61,276 nucleotides of DNA. Origin: a bacterium (GTDB lineage: Bacteria > Cyanobacteriota > Vampirovibrionia > Gastranaerophilales > Gastranaerophilaceae). The notes under the pieces were generated by a model, which did not search any database, was not told where the DNA came from, and saw only the letters and a program-made list of their open reading frames with translations. Below are positions 16,891 through 26,292 of the stretch, piece after piece. The position numbers and the translations under genes are program-made. The first letter of the stretch is position 1; each line of letters begins with the position of its first letter. The stretch is taken from contig JAFXYZ010000071.1 in NCBI GenBank assembly GCA_017541465.1, positions 1 to 61,276 on the forward strand. The letters are read 5' to 3'.

Positions 16891-17145
16891 GTGGCAATAA
16901 TACATTTATTGTATAAATTAATGTCAATAATTCAGGGAGTTTATCTCATCCGAAGTATTTTTTGAATTATGGTTGACAATCTGATTTTTCTTATAAACAT
17001 TGACTTTTTTCCAAAATATCAATCCAAAGATTTAGATAGATTTATTTAAGGAAAAGTGGAAATATAAATCCTTTTAATGATGAAGAAATACTGCGTTTAG
17101 TTGTAATATGCTCATAGGATGAGCGGATATGCAAGGAGTTAAACA
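16891..17145. other. Intergenic region before the response regulator
   Basis: AT-rich, with two TTGAC strings (near 16972 and 17000) but no -10 element at good spacing. AAGGAGTT lies before the ATG at 17146. I see no gene, repeat or clear promoter. Confidence 0.5.
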
Positions 17146-17856
17146 ATGAGACGTGAAGTAGAGTTTGGGAAAAAGACCAGAATTATTCTTGTCGATGACA
17201 ATGTTGAGCACTTACTGGGTATCAGAGAATTACTCACAATGGAAAACAACTATGACGTAATTGCAACGGCGACAAATGCAGATGTTGCTGTCAGTCTGGT
17301 TAAGAAATATCAGCCCGACATTGTGCTGATGGACATCAATATGCCGGAAAAAGACGGTTTGACGACAATTTGTGAGATAGAAAAACTGAACCTCGGTGTT
17401 AAAATTATTGCACTTACGGGATATGACGATCCTGATTTAATCTTCAGGGCGATGAAAATAGGTGCAAAAGGGTATATTTTAAAGACGATGGCATCGGCAC
17501 AGCTTATGTATGCCATTGAAGAAATCAAACAGGGCAAGATTTATCTTCCTTCGGGCTTATCGTCAAGGTTCTTTGAATACTTCCAAAAATCGTTCAAAGA
17601 AGACAATATGCAAAACCAGGAACAGGGAAATCTGCTTCAGTACTTAACCCCGAGAGAAGAAGAGGTACTCGACCTTTTAACTCAGGGTGTAACCTATAAA
17701 GGTGTAGCCGGAAGACTGTTTATCAGTGAAACAACGGTAAAAACACATGTTAACAATATCTTCCAGAAACTTCAGGTAAATGACAGAACCCAGGCAGTTC
17801 TTTATGCACTCAACAACGGGTTTGCTAACAGAAGAAAACTGAAGATGGCTATTTAA
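17146..17856 (+). CDS. NarL/LuxR-family response regulator
   Basis: The 236-residue protein has an N-terminal receiver domain (IILVDDNVEHLLG; phospho-acceptor Asp in IVLMDINMPEKDG; Thr in ALTGYDD; Lys in YILKTM) and a C-terminal LuxR-type helix-turn-helix (LTPREEEVLDLLTQG, then ISETTVKTHVNNIFQKLQV). It should bind DNA as a dimer after phosphorylation. The likely partner kinase is encoded 57 bases downstream, separated only by a palindromic repeat. Confidence 0.93.
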   Translation: MRREVEFGKKTRIILVDDNVEHLLGIRELLTMENNYDVIATATNADVAVSLVKKYQPDIVLMDINMPEKDGLTTICEIEKLNLGVKIIALTGYDDPDLIFRAMKIGAKGYILKTMASAQLMYAIEEIKQGKIYLPSGLSSRFFEYFQKSFKEDNMQNQEQGNLLQYLTPREEEVLDLLTQGVTYKGVAGRLFISETTVKTHVNNIFQKLQVNDRTQAVLYALNNGFANRRKLKMAI

Positions 17857-17860
17857 GATT

Positions 17861-17900
17861 ACTCCCTCTCCTATGGAGAGGGTAGGGGAGAGGGTTTTGC
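17861..17900 (+). repeat. CCCTC-type palindromic repeat
   Basis: CCCTCTCC-TAT-GGAGAGGG followed by TAGGGGAGAGGG. Related copies lie at 13421, 30711, 31097, 37972, 47837 and 51751. This one fills the gap between the response regulator and kinase genes. Confidence 0.75.
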
Positions 17901-17913
17901 AAAAGGAAAGAGT

Positions 17914-19188
17914 ATGACAAATAATCAAAAGAAATCAAACCACCTCAGAACCATTATTTTTGAAAAATCAAATAAAGAATACAGCAAACAGACCATTAAC
18001 GGTCTGTTTCGCTCGATTATAGAGCCCTTAATTGAAACCAACGGAGAGAAAGCGCTTGTATTTGTAAGATTAAAAAAATCGCTTGAGCTAAAGACGGCAG
18101 TGAAGCGATTGACCTTCAGCGAAGCGAAGATTTATTCGTTTTCGGAGGTTATAACGGAGGAAAAAGTCGGGAATGTTGAAAAAGAGGAGATTTGGGGAAA
18201 TTGTGAATTTTTGCTTGTTCTCTCTCCGAGGTATTCCGTTGCTTTGATGTGGGATTATGAAACCTCTCAAAATGAAGGTATGTCTGAGGTTTGCCTTCTT
18301 TATAACACCAAAAGCATTCTGGATATAGCAAAGGCGATTTGTTCAAATTCAAAAGTCGATTTTTCGGAATTTTTGAAGAAATTCCAGCCCGACAGACGTG
18401 AAAATACGGAGCTAAATTCTTCCATCGGCAAATTAGCGGGGCTTGTTGATGATTTAAACAGGGAGCTTATTATAAACTCTTTATCCCAGGCGGAGTACAC
18501 CGAATCAGAAAAAAATCTTGAAAACTATGAAATGGCGAACGAAAACATAAGATTTATCTGCCATGAAATCAAAAATCACCTTTCTATTATTAATCTTTAT
18601 TCGAGTATTACCGAGAAAAGGTTTGAAAAATTAACCCTTGATGATGAAACTTCAGGCTCGGTAGAAGGGGCGATAAGCAATATTAAAAAGTCATCTGAGA
18701 CGATTTCCGCACTGTTAAATGACCTCAAATGCTTTGCCAAACCTGTTCTCGAGCAAATTGACGCTTCAAGAGTTATTGAGAGCGCGGTTAAACTCACGAA
18801 AGCAAGGGCAGAAGAGAAGAATAGTGAAATAATTTTTGAAGACAAAGAAGAGCTTTTTGTTCTCGCAGATGAGATGAAACTGCAAAATATTATTATCAAC
18901 CTTATCTATAACTCGCTTGATGCGGTAAAAGAGAAGGGAAGAGTTGAAATATCACTAAGCAGACAGGGGAATTATGCACAAATATTAGTGCAGGACAATG
19001 GAGAAGGAATAGAAGATAATATTATAAGCAAAATTTTTGATATTAATTTTACAACCAAAGAACACGGAAACGGCTTAGGGCTTGCTATTTGCAAAACTTT
19101 AACAAAAGAGCAGAAGGGCGAATTAAACCTTCTTATGACAGGCAAAAAAGGAACAACCTTTGAGCTTTTGCTACCGCTCAGCGAATAA
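17914..19188 (+). CDS. Soluble sensor histidine kinase
   Basis: The 424-residue protein has no transmembrane segment. Residues 1-170 form a sensory domain I cannot name; the core LLVLSPRYSVALMWDY is hydrophobic. The dimerisation helix has the phospho-acceptor His in ICHEIKNHLSIINL (about 211), and the ATPase domain has the N-box IIINLIYNSLDAV, G1 DNGEGIED and G2 GNGLGLAICKTL. As a cytoplasmic kinase it would sense an internal signal or a protein partner. It is paired with the upstream NarL-type regulator. Confidence 0.92.
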   Translation: MTNNQKKSNHLRTIIFEKSNKEYSKQTINGLFRSIIEPLIETNGEKALVFVRLKKSLELKTAVKRLTFSEAKIYSFSEVITEEKVGNVEKEEIWGNCEFLLVLSPRYSVALMWDYETSQNEGMSEVCLLYNTKSILDIAKAICSNSKVDFSEFLKKFQPDRRENTELNSSIGKLAGLVDDLNRELIINSLSQAEYTESEKNLENYEMANENIRFICHEIKNHLSIINLYSSITEKRFEKLTLDDETSGSVEGAISNIKKSSETISALLNDLKCFAKPVLEQIDASRVIESAVKLTKARAEEKNSEIIFEDKEELFVLADEMKLQNIIINLIYNSLDAVKEKGRVEISLSRQGNYAQILVQDNGEGIEDNIISKIFDINFTTKEHGNGLGLAICKTLTKEQKGELNLLMTGKKGTTFELLLPLSE

Positions 19189-19216
19189 AATTCTTTTTCA
19201 CATATCTTAAACACTG

Positions 19217-19243
19217 GTAGTATAAGTATTTTATTTATACTAC
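19217..19243. promoter_or_regulatory. Dyad upstream of the export operon
   Basis: GTAGTATAA and TTATACTAC are perfect 9-base arms separated by 9 bases, 25 bases before the outer-membrane factor gene. It could be an operator for a dimeric regulator or a weak terminator of the kinase gene; there is no long U-run. Confidence 0.4.
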
Positions 19244-19268
19244 TATTTAAAAAAACAGGAATTTTGAA

Positions 19269-20612
19269 ATGAAGAATATTTTAAACAAATTTATAATTTT
19301 ATCACTTGTGTTTATGGCCATGAACCAGGCATACGGCTCTGAAACACTGTCTTTTGAAGATGCTTATTCTCTGATGATGCAGAATAATAAGGGTTTAAAG
19401 GCTATTATGAAGAGCGTTGAAGAGAAGAAATACAAAAGAAGAGCCGCGGTCGGGCATTTTCTTCCTACTGTAGGGCTTAATTCAACCTATGCACACCTTG
19501 ACGATAATCAGGGTTTTAACATTATGGGCTTTTCTATGGATATCCAAAAGCAAAATCTCTGGTATTTAGGAGCGGGAGCGAATTGGAATATCTTTACGGG
19601 CGGAAAAATTCTCGCTTATAACTCCGCCGCAAGAGCAAATTTTGATGGTGCGAACCAAAAGTTAAGGGAAAAAACAAACGAACTGACGGTTGAACTCATA
19701 AAAAGATACTACGGTTTAAGGCTCGCCGAAGACGTTGTAAAGGTCAGAGAGCAGGTCTTAGAGTCTGTTCAGGGGCACTTGGAAGATGCCTTAAAACTCG
19801 AAAAAGCAGGTATCATAGCAAGAACAGAAAGACTACATGCTGAAGTTGCACTCTCTGAGGCGGAAAGAGAACTAAAAGCCGCCATAAGAGATAAAAATGT
19901 AGTTGAAAAAAGCCTTTATAATCTTGTTCAGAGCAGGGATAAAGAAAGCGGAAGCGATGAATTTACGGCAGCTTCAGACCTCTTTATTTATACGGGTGAA
20001 CTGAAAAGTCAGGAGGAATTTTTAGAGGCAACTCTTAAAAACAACACTTCTTTAAAACTTCTCGATGTCAAAAAACGGCTTGCTAAGGCTAATTTCAGAA
20101 GTGAAGTCGGAAATTATTCACCCACAGTAAGCCTTTTTGCTTATGACATTATGGCATCAGACGATTTAACACAACTTGCACCAAGATGGGCATTAGGGGG
20201 AACCGTAAACTTTACTGTTTTTGACGGACTATCGAGATATAACAACGTCAGAGCCGCAAAAGCACTCAAAGAACAAACCCAATACGAAATAGAGGACGCA
20301 AAAGAAGGTATTGAACTCCTTGTAAATAAATACTATCAGGAATTATTAAAATATCAGGAACAGTACGAAAGTACCGATAAATCAATAGAAAGAGCGCAGG
20401 AGGCGCTTCGCGTGAGCAAAATCAGTTTTAAAGAAGGACTTTCAACCTCTCTGTCGGTAACAGATGCCCAGAGTGCACTTGCAGGGGTAAAAATCGCAAG
20501 ACTGAGCTCTGTTTATAACTATGATGTCACTCTTGCAGAGCTTTTAAGTCTCAAAGGCTATGCAGGGGAGATAATCGAATATATGAAAACTTCAAAAACA
20601 GAAAAACTCTAA
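19269..20612 (+). CDS. TolC-family outer-membrane efflux protein
   Basis: The 447-residue protein has a signal peptide (MKNILNKFIILSLVFMAMNQ, cleavage near AYG-S) and two OEP repeats of long helices with alternating strands, as in TolC. KAGIIARTERLHAEVALSEA and KEGLSTSLSVTDAQSALAGV are the typical internal-repeat turns. It would form the outer-membrane channel of the exporter encoded by the next three genes, 12 bases downstream. It is shorter than and distinct from the second TolC-like protein at 31310. Confidence 0.92.
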   Translation: MKNILNKFIILSLVFMAMNQAYGSETLSFEDAYSLMMQNNKGLKAIMKSVEEKKYKRRAAVGHFLPTVGLNSTYAHLDDNQGFNIMGFSMDIQKQNLWYLGAGANWNIFTGGKILAYNSAARANFDGANQKLREKTNELTVELIKRYYGLRLAEDVVKVREQVLESVQGHLEDALKLEKAGIIARTERLHAEVALSEAERELKAAIRDKNVVEKSLYNLVQSRDKESGSDEFTAASDLFIYTGELKSQEEFLEATLKNNTSLKLLDVKKRLAKANFRSEVGNYSPTVSLFAYDIMASDDLTQLAPRWALGGTVNFTVFDGLSRYNNVRAAKALKEQTQYEIEDAKEGIELLVNKYYQELLKYQEQYESTDKSIERAQEALRVSKISFKEGLSTSLSVTDAQSALAGVKIARLSSVYNYDVTLAELLSLKGYAGEIIEYMKTSKTEKL

Positions 20613-20624
20613 AAGGATAAAATA

Positions 20625-21605
20625 ATGGAAAAGAACAAACTTTCGGCAATAATTATAATCGCCCTTGTTATCTGCATAACAAGTATATATGCGGTTACAA
20701 AGTCACATGATTACACCCTTCAGGGCGAAATTGACATGCAGACGATAAACGTATCCTCGAAAGTACCGGGGAGAATAGCCGACCTTCAGGTTAAAAAAGG
20801 CGATATTGTTGAAAAAGACAAGGTGCTCGCAATTCTTGACACTCCAGAAATACAGGCTAAACTGGAACAGACAAATGCTCTTCTTGATGCAGCCAAAGCG
20901 CAGAATACAAAAGCGGAAACAGGGGCAAGAAACGAGCAGATTGCAATGGCTCTCAATACTTTAAAACAGGCTCAGGCAGGTCAGGAGCTTGCGAATAAGA
21001 CATATTTGAGAATGAAAAATCTATATGAAGAAGGTGTTATCCCGGCACAAAAAATGGATGAGGCACTTGCCGCTTATAACAGCGCGAACTCAATGGTCGC
21101 AGTTGCTAAGTCTAATTATGAAATGCTCCTGAACGGAACAAGGAAAGAAGATAAATCAACTGCAGCAGCAAACGTCAAACTGGCAGAAGGGGCAGTCAGC
21201 GAGGTTGAATCCTTCTTAAACGAAAATCAATTAAAAGCACCTATCAACGGTGAGGTTACACAAATCAACTCTGAAGTCGGCGAACTCGTTGCAACGGGTT
21301 TTCCCGTTGTTGTAATTTCAAATCCTGACGATGTTTGGGCAACTTTTAACATCAGAGAAGATATGCTCAAAAAAATCAGAGTAGGGAAGATCGTTAAGGT
21401 TAAAATTCCTGCCATAAGCAATAAACCCTTTGAATTTAAGGTCAATTATATATCTGTTTTAGGTAATTTTGCCACATGGAAGGCTACAAGAGCAAAAGGC
21501 GAATTCGATATGAAAACTTTTGAAGTCAGAATGGTTCCGACTGAGAAGATTGACGGATTAAGAGCAGGGATGAGCACTCTTGTTGATTGGAATAAGATTA
21601 AATGA
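20625..21605 (+). CDS. HlyD/EmrA-type membrane fusion protein
   Basis: The 326-residue protein has one N-terminal membrane anchor (residues 7-23) and a split lipoyl-like domain (VSSKVPGRIADLQVKKGDIV and LKAPINGEVTQINSEVGELV). A helical hairpin lies between the halves and a C-terminal beta-barrel follows (MLKKIRVGKIVKVKIPAIS). It bridges an inner-membrane transporter to the TolC-like channel. Its stop overlaps the next gene by four bases. Confidence 0.92.
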   Translation: MEKNKLSAIIIIALVICITSIYAVTKSHDYTLQGEIDMQTINVSSKVPGRIADLQVKKGDIVEKDKVLAILDTPEIQAKLEQTNALLDAAKAQNTKAETGARNEQIAMALNTLKQAQAGQELANKTYLRMKNLYEEGVIPAQKMDEALAAYNSANSMVAVAKSNYEMLLNGTRKEDKSTAAANVKLAEGAVSEVESFLNENQLKAPINGEVTQINSEVGELVATGFPVVVISNPDDVWATFNIREDMLKKIRVGKIVKVKIPAISNKPFEFKVNYISVLGNFATWKATRAKGEFDMKTFEVRMVPTEKIDGLRAGMSTLVDWNKIK

Positions 21606-22771
21606 ACACCCTTTTTGCACTGATTAAAAGAGAAATAGATAGGATGTCAAGGTCAAAACTGCTTTTGGTGGTAATGATTTTGCTTCCTTTATTTTTCTGC
21701 TGGATCAGTTGCGAAACCTTTTCAAAAGGCTACTCAAGGAATATTCCGATAGGGGTAATTGATTACGATAACTCAAATATTTCCAGGAAAATGACGAGAA
21801 TGCTCTCTGCGTGCCCGTCTCTGAGTGTTGATTTTAGACCTTTGAACCTCGAAGAAGGGAAAGATTTAATTTTACGAACGAAAATTTACGCGCTTTTGGT
21901 TATTCCGAAGGACTTTGAAAAGGATATTTATTCAAAAAAGCAGCCGCAGGTTGTTTCTTACTATAATAACCAGTATATGTTAATCGGTTCAATGGTTTCA
22001 AAGGATATAACAGCCGCGATAACCACTCTGCAAACTCAGTTAGCGGCAGGGGCAAAGGTAAAAATGCAGAATATAAGCCCAAAACAGGCTGTTGTTGAAA
22101 CGTTGCCCATTCAGGTAGTGGATTATATCAAAGGAAACCCGTATTTAAATTACTCGTATTTTCTTTCTGCGTCTGCGTTTATCCAGATTTTTCATATAAT
22201 CGCGTGTTTTGTGACGATTTGGGCATTCGGCTCGGAATATAAAGAGGGAAGCGCGAAGGAGTGGCTTGAGAAGGCAAATAATTCGCTCGCACTTGCAATG
22301 TTTAGTAAATGGCTCGTGTATTTCGTTATTTTTATGGTGCTTCTGCTTCTTTGCTACCAGATAATGTTTGTCTTTTACGGGCTTCCGCTTAAAGGAAGTT
22401 TTGTATTTCTTATGCTTGCAACTGCGGTATTTTTGCTGTCTTATCAGGGGGCAGGAATTGCGTTTGTTGAGGTTTTGGGGAATTTAAGATTTTCGCTGAG
22501 TACAGGTGCATTTTATACCTCACTTGGCTTCACTTTTGCGGGGCTGACATATCCTGCAACCTCGATGCCTCTATTGATAAAATTTTACACCTATTTAATT
22601 CCTCTAAAGTCTTACCTGAAGATATTTTATGACCAGACTTTAAAATCTATAAACCCGATTTATGATATAAAACCGCTTATTTTAATGGCTATAATCATTC
22701 TGCCATCTATTATTCTGTCGTTCAGACTAAGGCAAATGGCAAATGATTCAAAGTATTGGGGGCTCGAATAA
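21602..22771 (+). CDS. ABC-2 type transport permease
   Basis: The 389-residue protein has the YhhJ/YbhR layout: one membrane helix near residues 20-36, a large periplasmic domain to about 180 (GVIDYDNSNISRKMTRML, YALLVIPKDFEKDI), then five helices. It pairs with the related permease that overlaps it by one base. The proteins of this family normally need an ATPase; none is encoded here. Confidence 0.88.
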   Translation: MNTLFALIKREIDRMSRSKLLLVVMILLPLFFCWISCETFSKGYSRNIPIGVIDYDNSNISRKMTRMLSACPSLSVDFRPLNLEEGKDLILRTKIYALLVIPKDFEKDIYSKKQPQVVSYYNNQYMLIGSMVSKDITAAITTLQTQLAAGAKVKMQNISPKQAVVETLPIQVVDYIKGNPYLNYSYFLSASAFIQIFHIIACFVTIWAFGSEYKEGSAKEWLEKANNSLALAMFSKWLVYFVIFMVLLLLCYQIMFVFYGLPLKGSFVFLMLATAVFLLSYQGAGIAFVEVLGNLRFSLSTGAFYTSLGFTFAGLTYPATSMPLLIKFYTYLIPLKSYLKIFYDQTLKSINPIYDIKPLILMAIIILPSIILSFRLRQMANDSKYWGLE

Positions 22772-23934
22772 TGTTTTGGAGCAATATTTCAAAAATATTT
22801 TTCGCAGAACTCAAAAAAATCTTCACCGACAAGGGTGCGTTTTTGATAATGTTTATAGGAATTATTCTTTACTCAGTCGCTTACGGGCTGACGTATTATA
22901 ACCAGGTAGTAAGGAATGTTCCTGTCGGGGTTATAGACCTCGATAACAGCCAAATGTCAAGACAGCTGATAAGAGACCTCGATGCAACCGAGCAAATCAG
23001 TGTGGCAATAAGACCTGAGAGCATCCCTGAAGCAAAGAAGGACTACGAAAAAGACAAAATCAAAGCCTTTGTTATTATTCCGACCGATTTTGAAAAGGAT
23101 ATTCTGTCGGGGAAGGGCTCAAACATAGTGCTTGAAGCTGATTCATCTTATATGATAGTTTACAGGCAAGTCTATACAGGTGTTATGACAACGGTTTCTA
23201 CCATGTCCGCAAAAATTGCCATAGTTAAAAATTCAATGAAAACAGGTGATATGAACACCTCGCTTGCGGGGCAGATACCGTTTGAATTTATACAAATTCC
23301 GCTTTTTAACCCTTCAAGCGGTTATGAGAATTATGTTTTCCCGACAATTCTGATTTTGGCGCTTCAACAGACAATGCTTGTCGGAGTGGGGCTTTTAATA
23401 GGCAGAAGAAGGGAAAAAGAGGACAGATTCTGCGAGTTTACAGATGATTCAACCCAAATTGTTCTCGGGCGCGGATTTGCTTATGTATTTTTATACACAA
23501 TCTATGCCTCCGTTTATTTTCTCGTTTACCCTTCGCTCTTCGGCTACGGACTATATATAAATCTGCCTTTAATGTTTCCCGTTATGTTTTTGTTCCTGTT
23601 CGCAACTGCCTTTTGCGCTCAGTCACTCGGAATTTTCTATAACAATAAAGAAGATTCACTGCTTGCGCTCGTTATGTCATCAATAACGCTCGTGTTTTTG
23701 GCAGGTGTTGTATGGCGAAAAGAAGATATACCGTTCCTGCTCAGAGTAGTTTCAGACTTTATTCCTTCTACCAAAGGGGTGGATGCGCTGGTCAGAATAA
23801 ACCAGATGGGCGCAAATCTCTCTGAGGTGCTCACCTCCGTCTTATGGCTCGCCGCCTTAACCGTTTTATTCTTCTTCCTCGCTCAAATGACAACGAAAAA
23901 ACTCGTGGAAGAAAAAGTAAAAAAAGAAGTTTAA
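22771..23934 (+). CDS. ABC-2 type transport permease (paralogue)
   Basis: The 387-residue protein has the same architecture as the upstream permease (GVIDLDNSQMSRQLIRDL; FVIIPTDFEKDILSG; five C-terminal helices). I choose ATG 22771 because it overlaps the upstream stop as TAATG. An earlier in-frame TTG at 22756 lies deep in the previous gene. The two permeases probably form a heterodimer. The gene ends with a Lys/Glu-rich cytoplasmic tail. Confidence 0.87.
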   Translation: MFWSNISKIFFAELKKIFTDKGAFLIMFIGIILYSVAYGLTYYNQVVRNVPVGVIDLDNSQMSRQLIRDLDATEQISVAIRPESIPEAKKDYEKDKIKAFVIIPTDFEKDILSGKGSNIVLEADSSYMIVYRQVYTGVMTTVSTMSAKIAIVKNSMKTGDMNTSLAGQIPFEFIQIPLFNPSSGYENYVFPTILILALQQTMLVGVGLLIGRRREKEDRFCEFTDDSTQIVLGRGFAYVFLYTIYASVYFLVYPSLFGYGLYINLPLMFPVMFLFLFATAFCAQSLGIFYNNKEDSLLALVMSSITLVFLAGVVWRKEDIPFLLRVVSDFIPSTKGVDALVRINQMGANLSEVLTSVLWLAALTVLFFFLAQMTTKKLVEEKVKKEV

Positions 23935-23938
23935 AATA

Positions 23939-23967
23939 TTTATATTCCCCCGATTTTATGGTAGAAT
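23939..23967 (+). promoter_or_regulatory. Possible promoter of the mur operon
   Basis: TTTATA and TAGAAT with a 17-base spacer, 31 bases before the murF start. The -35 element is weak. Confidence 0.35.
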
Positions 23968-23998
23968 TAACTCATAAATACTGAGATTGGGGATGAGG

Positions 23999-25321
23999 AT
24001 GCGTTTAAGTTTTTCCGAGATAGTTGAAGCAACAAAATGTGAAGTTATAAAAGGGAAAGAAAACGGCTTAGGGTTTGAATTTTCAACAGATTCAAGAACA
24101 ATTAAGGACGGAGATATTTATATCGCTCTGTCGGGCGAAAAATTTGACGGACATGATTTTCTTGAAAATATTAAAGAGCAGGGTGCAAAGGGTTGTATAA
24201 TAAGTGATAAATCAAAGCTGGCAGAAGATTTTGACTATATTTTTCTCGTTCAAGACACTAAAATTGCCTACCTTGAACTTTCTTCATTTTATAAACAAAA
24301 AACAGGTGTTAAGACTGTCGCAATAACAGGGAGCAACGGCAAAACCACCACAAAAGAGATGATGTATAGTGTCTGCGCTCAAAAATTCAGAACGGTAAAG
24401 ACAAAACTCAATCACAACAATGAAATCGGACTTTGCCAGACAATGTCGGAGCTCACTAAAGACGATGAAGTTTTAATCGTTGAAATGGGAATGAGGGGCC
24501 TGGGCGAAATTGAACTGCTCTCAAGATACGCTAAGCCCGACCTTGCAATTATAGTAAACGTAACGGAAACCCACATAGGAAGGCTCGGAAGCATCGAAAA
24601 TATAGCAAAAGCAAAATGCGAGATAACTTCTCACCTTAACCCTGACGGCACTTTAATCGCACTTGATTCCGATTTAATCAGAAACGCAAATACTTATAAA
24701 GGTGAAACAATTTATTTTTCCCTGTCTTCGCCTGAACTAAAAATACTTGAAACTACAATAAATTCAAGCAAATTTGAATATAAGGGGCAGGTTTATGAAC
24801 TCAATATCGCAGGTGAATACAACGTTCAAAACGCGCTCGGAGTAATTGAAACAGCCCTTAAACTCGGTATTGAGCCTGAACTGATAGCAAAAGGGCTGAA
24901 GGAATTTAAGCAAATCGAGAAAAGATGGGAAGAAATTAAATTAAAGGGCTTCAATATTATTAACGACAGTTATAACGCAAGCCCCGCCTCGGTAAGAGCT
25001 TCCGTCAAGACCTTTTTAACTTATACCCCTTCCCCAAAAGTCATTGTTTTCGGAAACATGGGTGAGCTCGGTGATAACGAAATCAGATACCACAGAGAAA
25101 TCGGGGAGTACATCGACAATTTTGAATGCGATAATCTTCTGACACTCGGCGATCTTGCGAAGAACGCAGAGCCGAAAAAGATTGACACGCACCATTTTGA
25201 AACAAAAGAAGATTTGGTAAATTATATGCTTCAGAACCTCAAACAGGGCTCAAATGTACTGTTAAAGGCATCGAGGTCGATGAAATTTGAGGAAATAATT
25301 AAGGAGCTTGAACAAAGATGA
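23999..25321 (+). CDS. murF: UDP-MurNAc-tripeptide:D-Ala-D-Ala ligase
   Basis: MurF adds D-Ala-D-Ala to the peptidoglycan precursor in the cytoplasm. The sequence has FSTDSRTIKDGDIYIALSGE (MurF N-domain), the ATP-binding ITGSNGKTTTKEM at about 110, NHNNEIGLC, and INDSYNASPASVRAS. The start is uncertain among TTG 23987, ATG 23993 and ATG 23999; I prefer 23999, with GGGGATGAGG in front. The stop overlaps mraY by four bases. Together the operon covers late cytoplasmic and membrane steps. Confidence 0.92.
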   Translation: MRLSFSEIVEATKCEVIKGKENGLGFEFSTDSRTIKDGDIYIALSGEKFDGHDFLENIKEQGAKGCIISDKSKLAEDFDYIFLVQDTKIAYLELSSFYKQKTGVKTVAITGSNGKTTTKEMMYSVCAQKFRTVKTKLNHNNEIGLCQTMSELTKDDEVLIVEMGMRGLGEIELLSRYAKPDLAIIVNVTETHIGRLGSIENIAKAKCEITSHLNPDGTLIALDSDLIRNANTYKGETIYFSLSSPELKILETTINSSKFEYKGQVYELNIAGEYNVQNALGVIETALKLGIEPELIAKGLKEFKQIEKRWEEIKLKGFNIINDSYNASPASVRASVKTFLTYTPSPKVIVFGNMGELGDNEIRYHREIGEYIDNFECDNLLTLGDLAKNAEPKKIDTHHFETKEDLVNYMLQNLKQGSNVLLKASRSMKFEEIIKELEQR

Positions 25322-26286
25322 TATTAATAATAGTTGCAGGCTTGGTAGCACTGGTTTTATCCCTCCTCCTCGGGGTTGTATATATTGATTTTCTGAAGAA
25401 AAAAATGCTTCAGCAGTATGTTCTTGAAGATGCGCCCGAAACTCACGCACAAAAAGCAGGCACACCAACCACAGGGGGCGTGTTTATAATCGTATCAATA
25501 CTTGCTGCTTCACTTGCGGCACTCTTTATGGAGCTAAAGATGACACCTCAGGCACAGGTCGTTTTGCTGACACTCATTTTCTATGCTCTGACAGGGCTGA
25601 AGGACGATTTATCGAAAATCAGAAAGAAAAAAAACCAGGGACTGACACCGAAGGGAAAATTGTCATTGCAAATCGCCATAGCCATTTTGCCCGCGATTTA
25701 TGTAATGATGACAGGTCAGACGGTTGTTTCTTTGGGCTCGTGGAGTCTTGACCTCGGGTGGATATATCCTCTGTTTGTTATATTTCTTATGACAGGGGTT
25801 TCAAACGCGGTTAATCTGACGGACGGACTTGACGGTTTGGCTGCTTCAACCGTAGCAATATCAATGCTCGCCTGCTGTATGATTTGCTATTTTATCGGTG
25901 ATATTGATATAGCAATAATCTGCTCGGCAACGGCAGGAGCTTTAATCGGATTTTTATACTACAACAGACACCCTGCGAAGGTGTTTATGGGTGATACAGG
26001 CTCACTTGCGCTTGGCGGAATGCTTGCAGTTATTGCGGTTATCGGAAAATTTGAGCTCTGGCTTTTGCTTATAGGCTTTATTTATATGACAGAGACACTT
26101 TCGGTTATTATTCAGGTAACAAGTTTTAAACTTACAGGCAAGAGAGTATTCAAGATGAGCCCTATTCATCATCATTTTGAGCTTTGCGGCTGGAAAGAAA
26201 CAAAAGTGGTAACGGTTTTTGCACTTGTCACTCTTCTGACATCCGCAGCGGCAGTGGTTTTATTTAAAATGTTTTACGCAGGATAA
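25318..26286 (+). CDS. mraY: Phospho-MurNAc-pentapeptide transferase
   Basis: MraY transfers phospho-MurNAc-pentapeptide to undecaprenyl phosphate, forming lipid I. It has 322 residues and about ten membrane helices. Signature motifs are PTTGGVFI, the catalytic DDLSK, NLTDGLDGLA, FMGDTGSLALGG and the His cluster PIHHHFELCGW. It overlaps murF by an ATGA and precedes murD by six bases. Confidence 0.97.
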   Translation: MILIIVAGLVALVLSLLLGVVYIDFLKKKMLQQYVLEDAPETHAQKAGTPTTGGVFIIVSILAASLAALFMELKMTPQAQVVLLTLIFYALTGLKDDLSKIRKKKNQGLTPKGKLSLQIAIAILPAIYVMMTGQTVVSLGSWSLDLGWIYPLFVIFLMTGVSNAVNLTDGLDGLAASTVAISMLACCMICYFIGDIDIAIICSATAGALIGFLYYNRHPAKVFMGDTGSLALGGMLAVIAVIGKFELWLLLIGFIYMTETLSVIIQVTSFKLTGKRVFKMSPIHHHFELCGWKETKVVTVFALVTLLTSAAAVVLFKMFYAG

Positions 26287-26292
26287 CAAACA

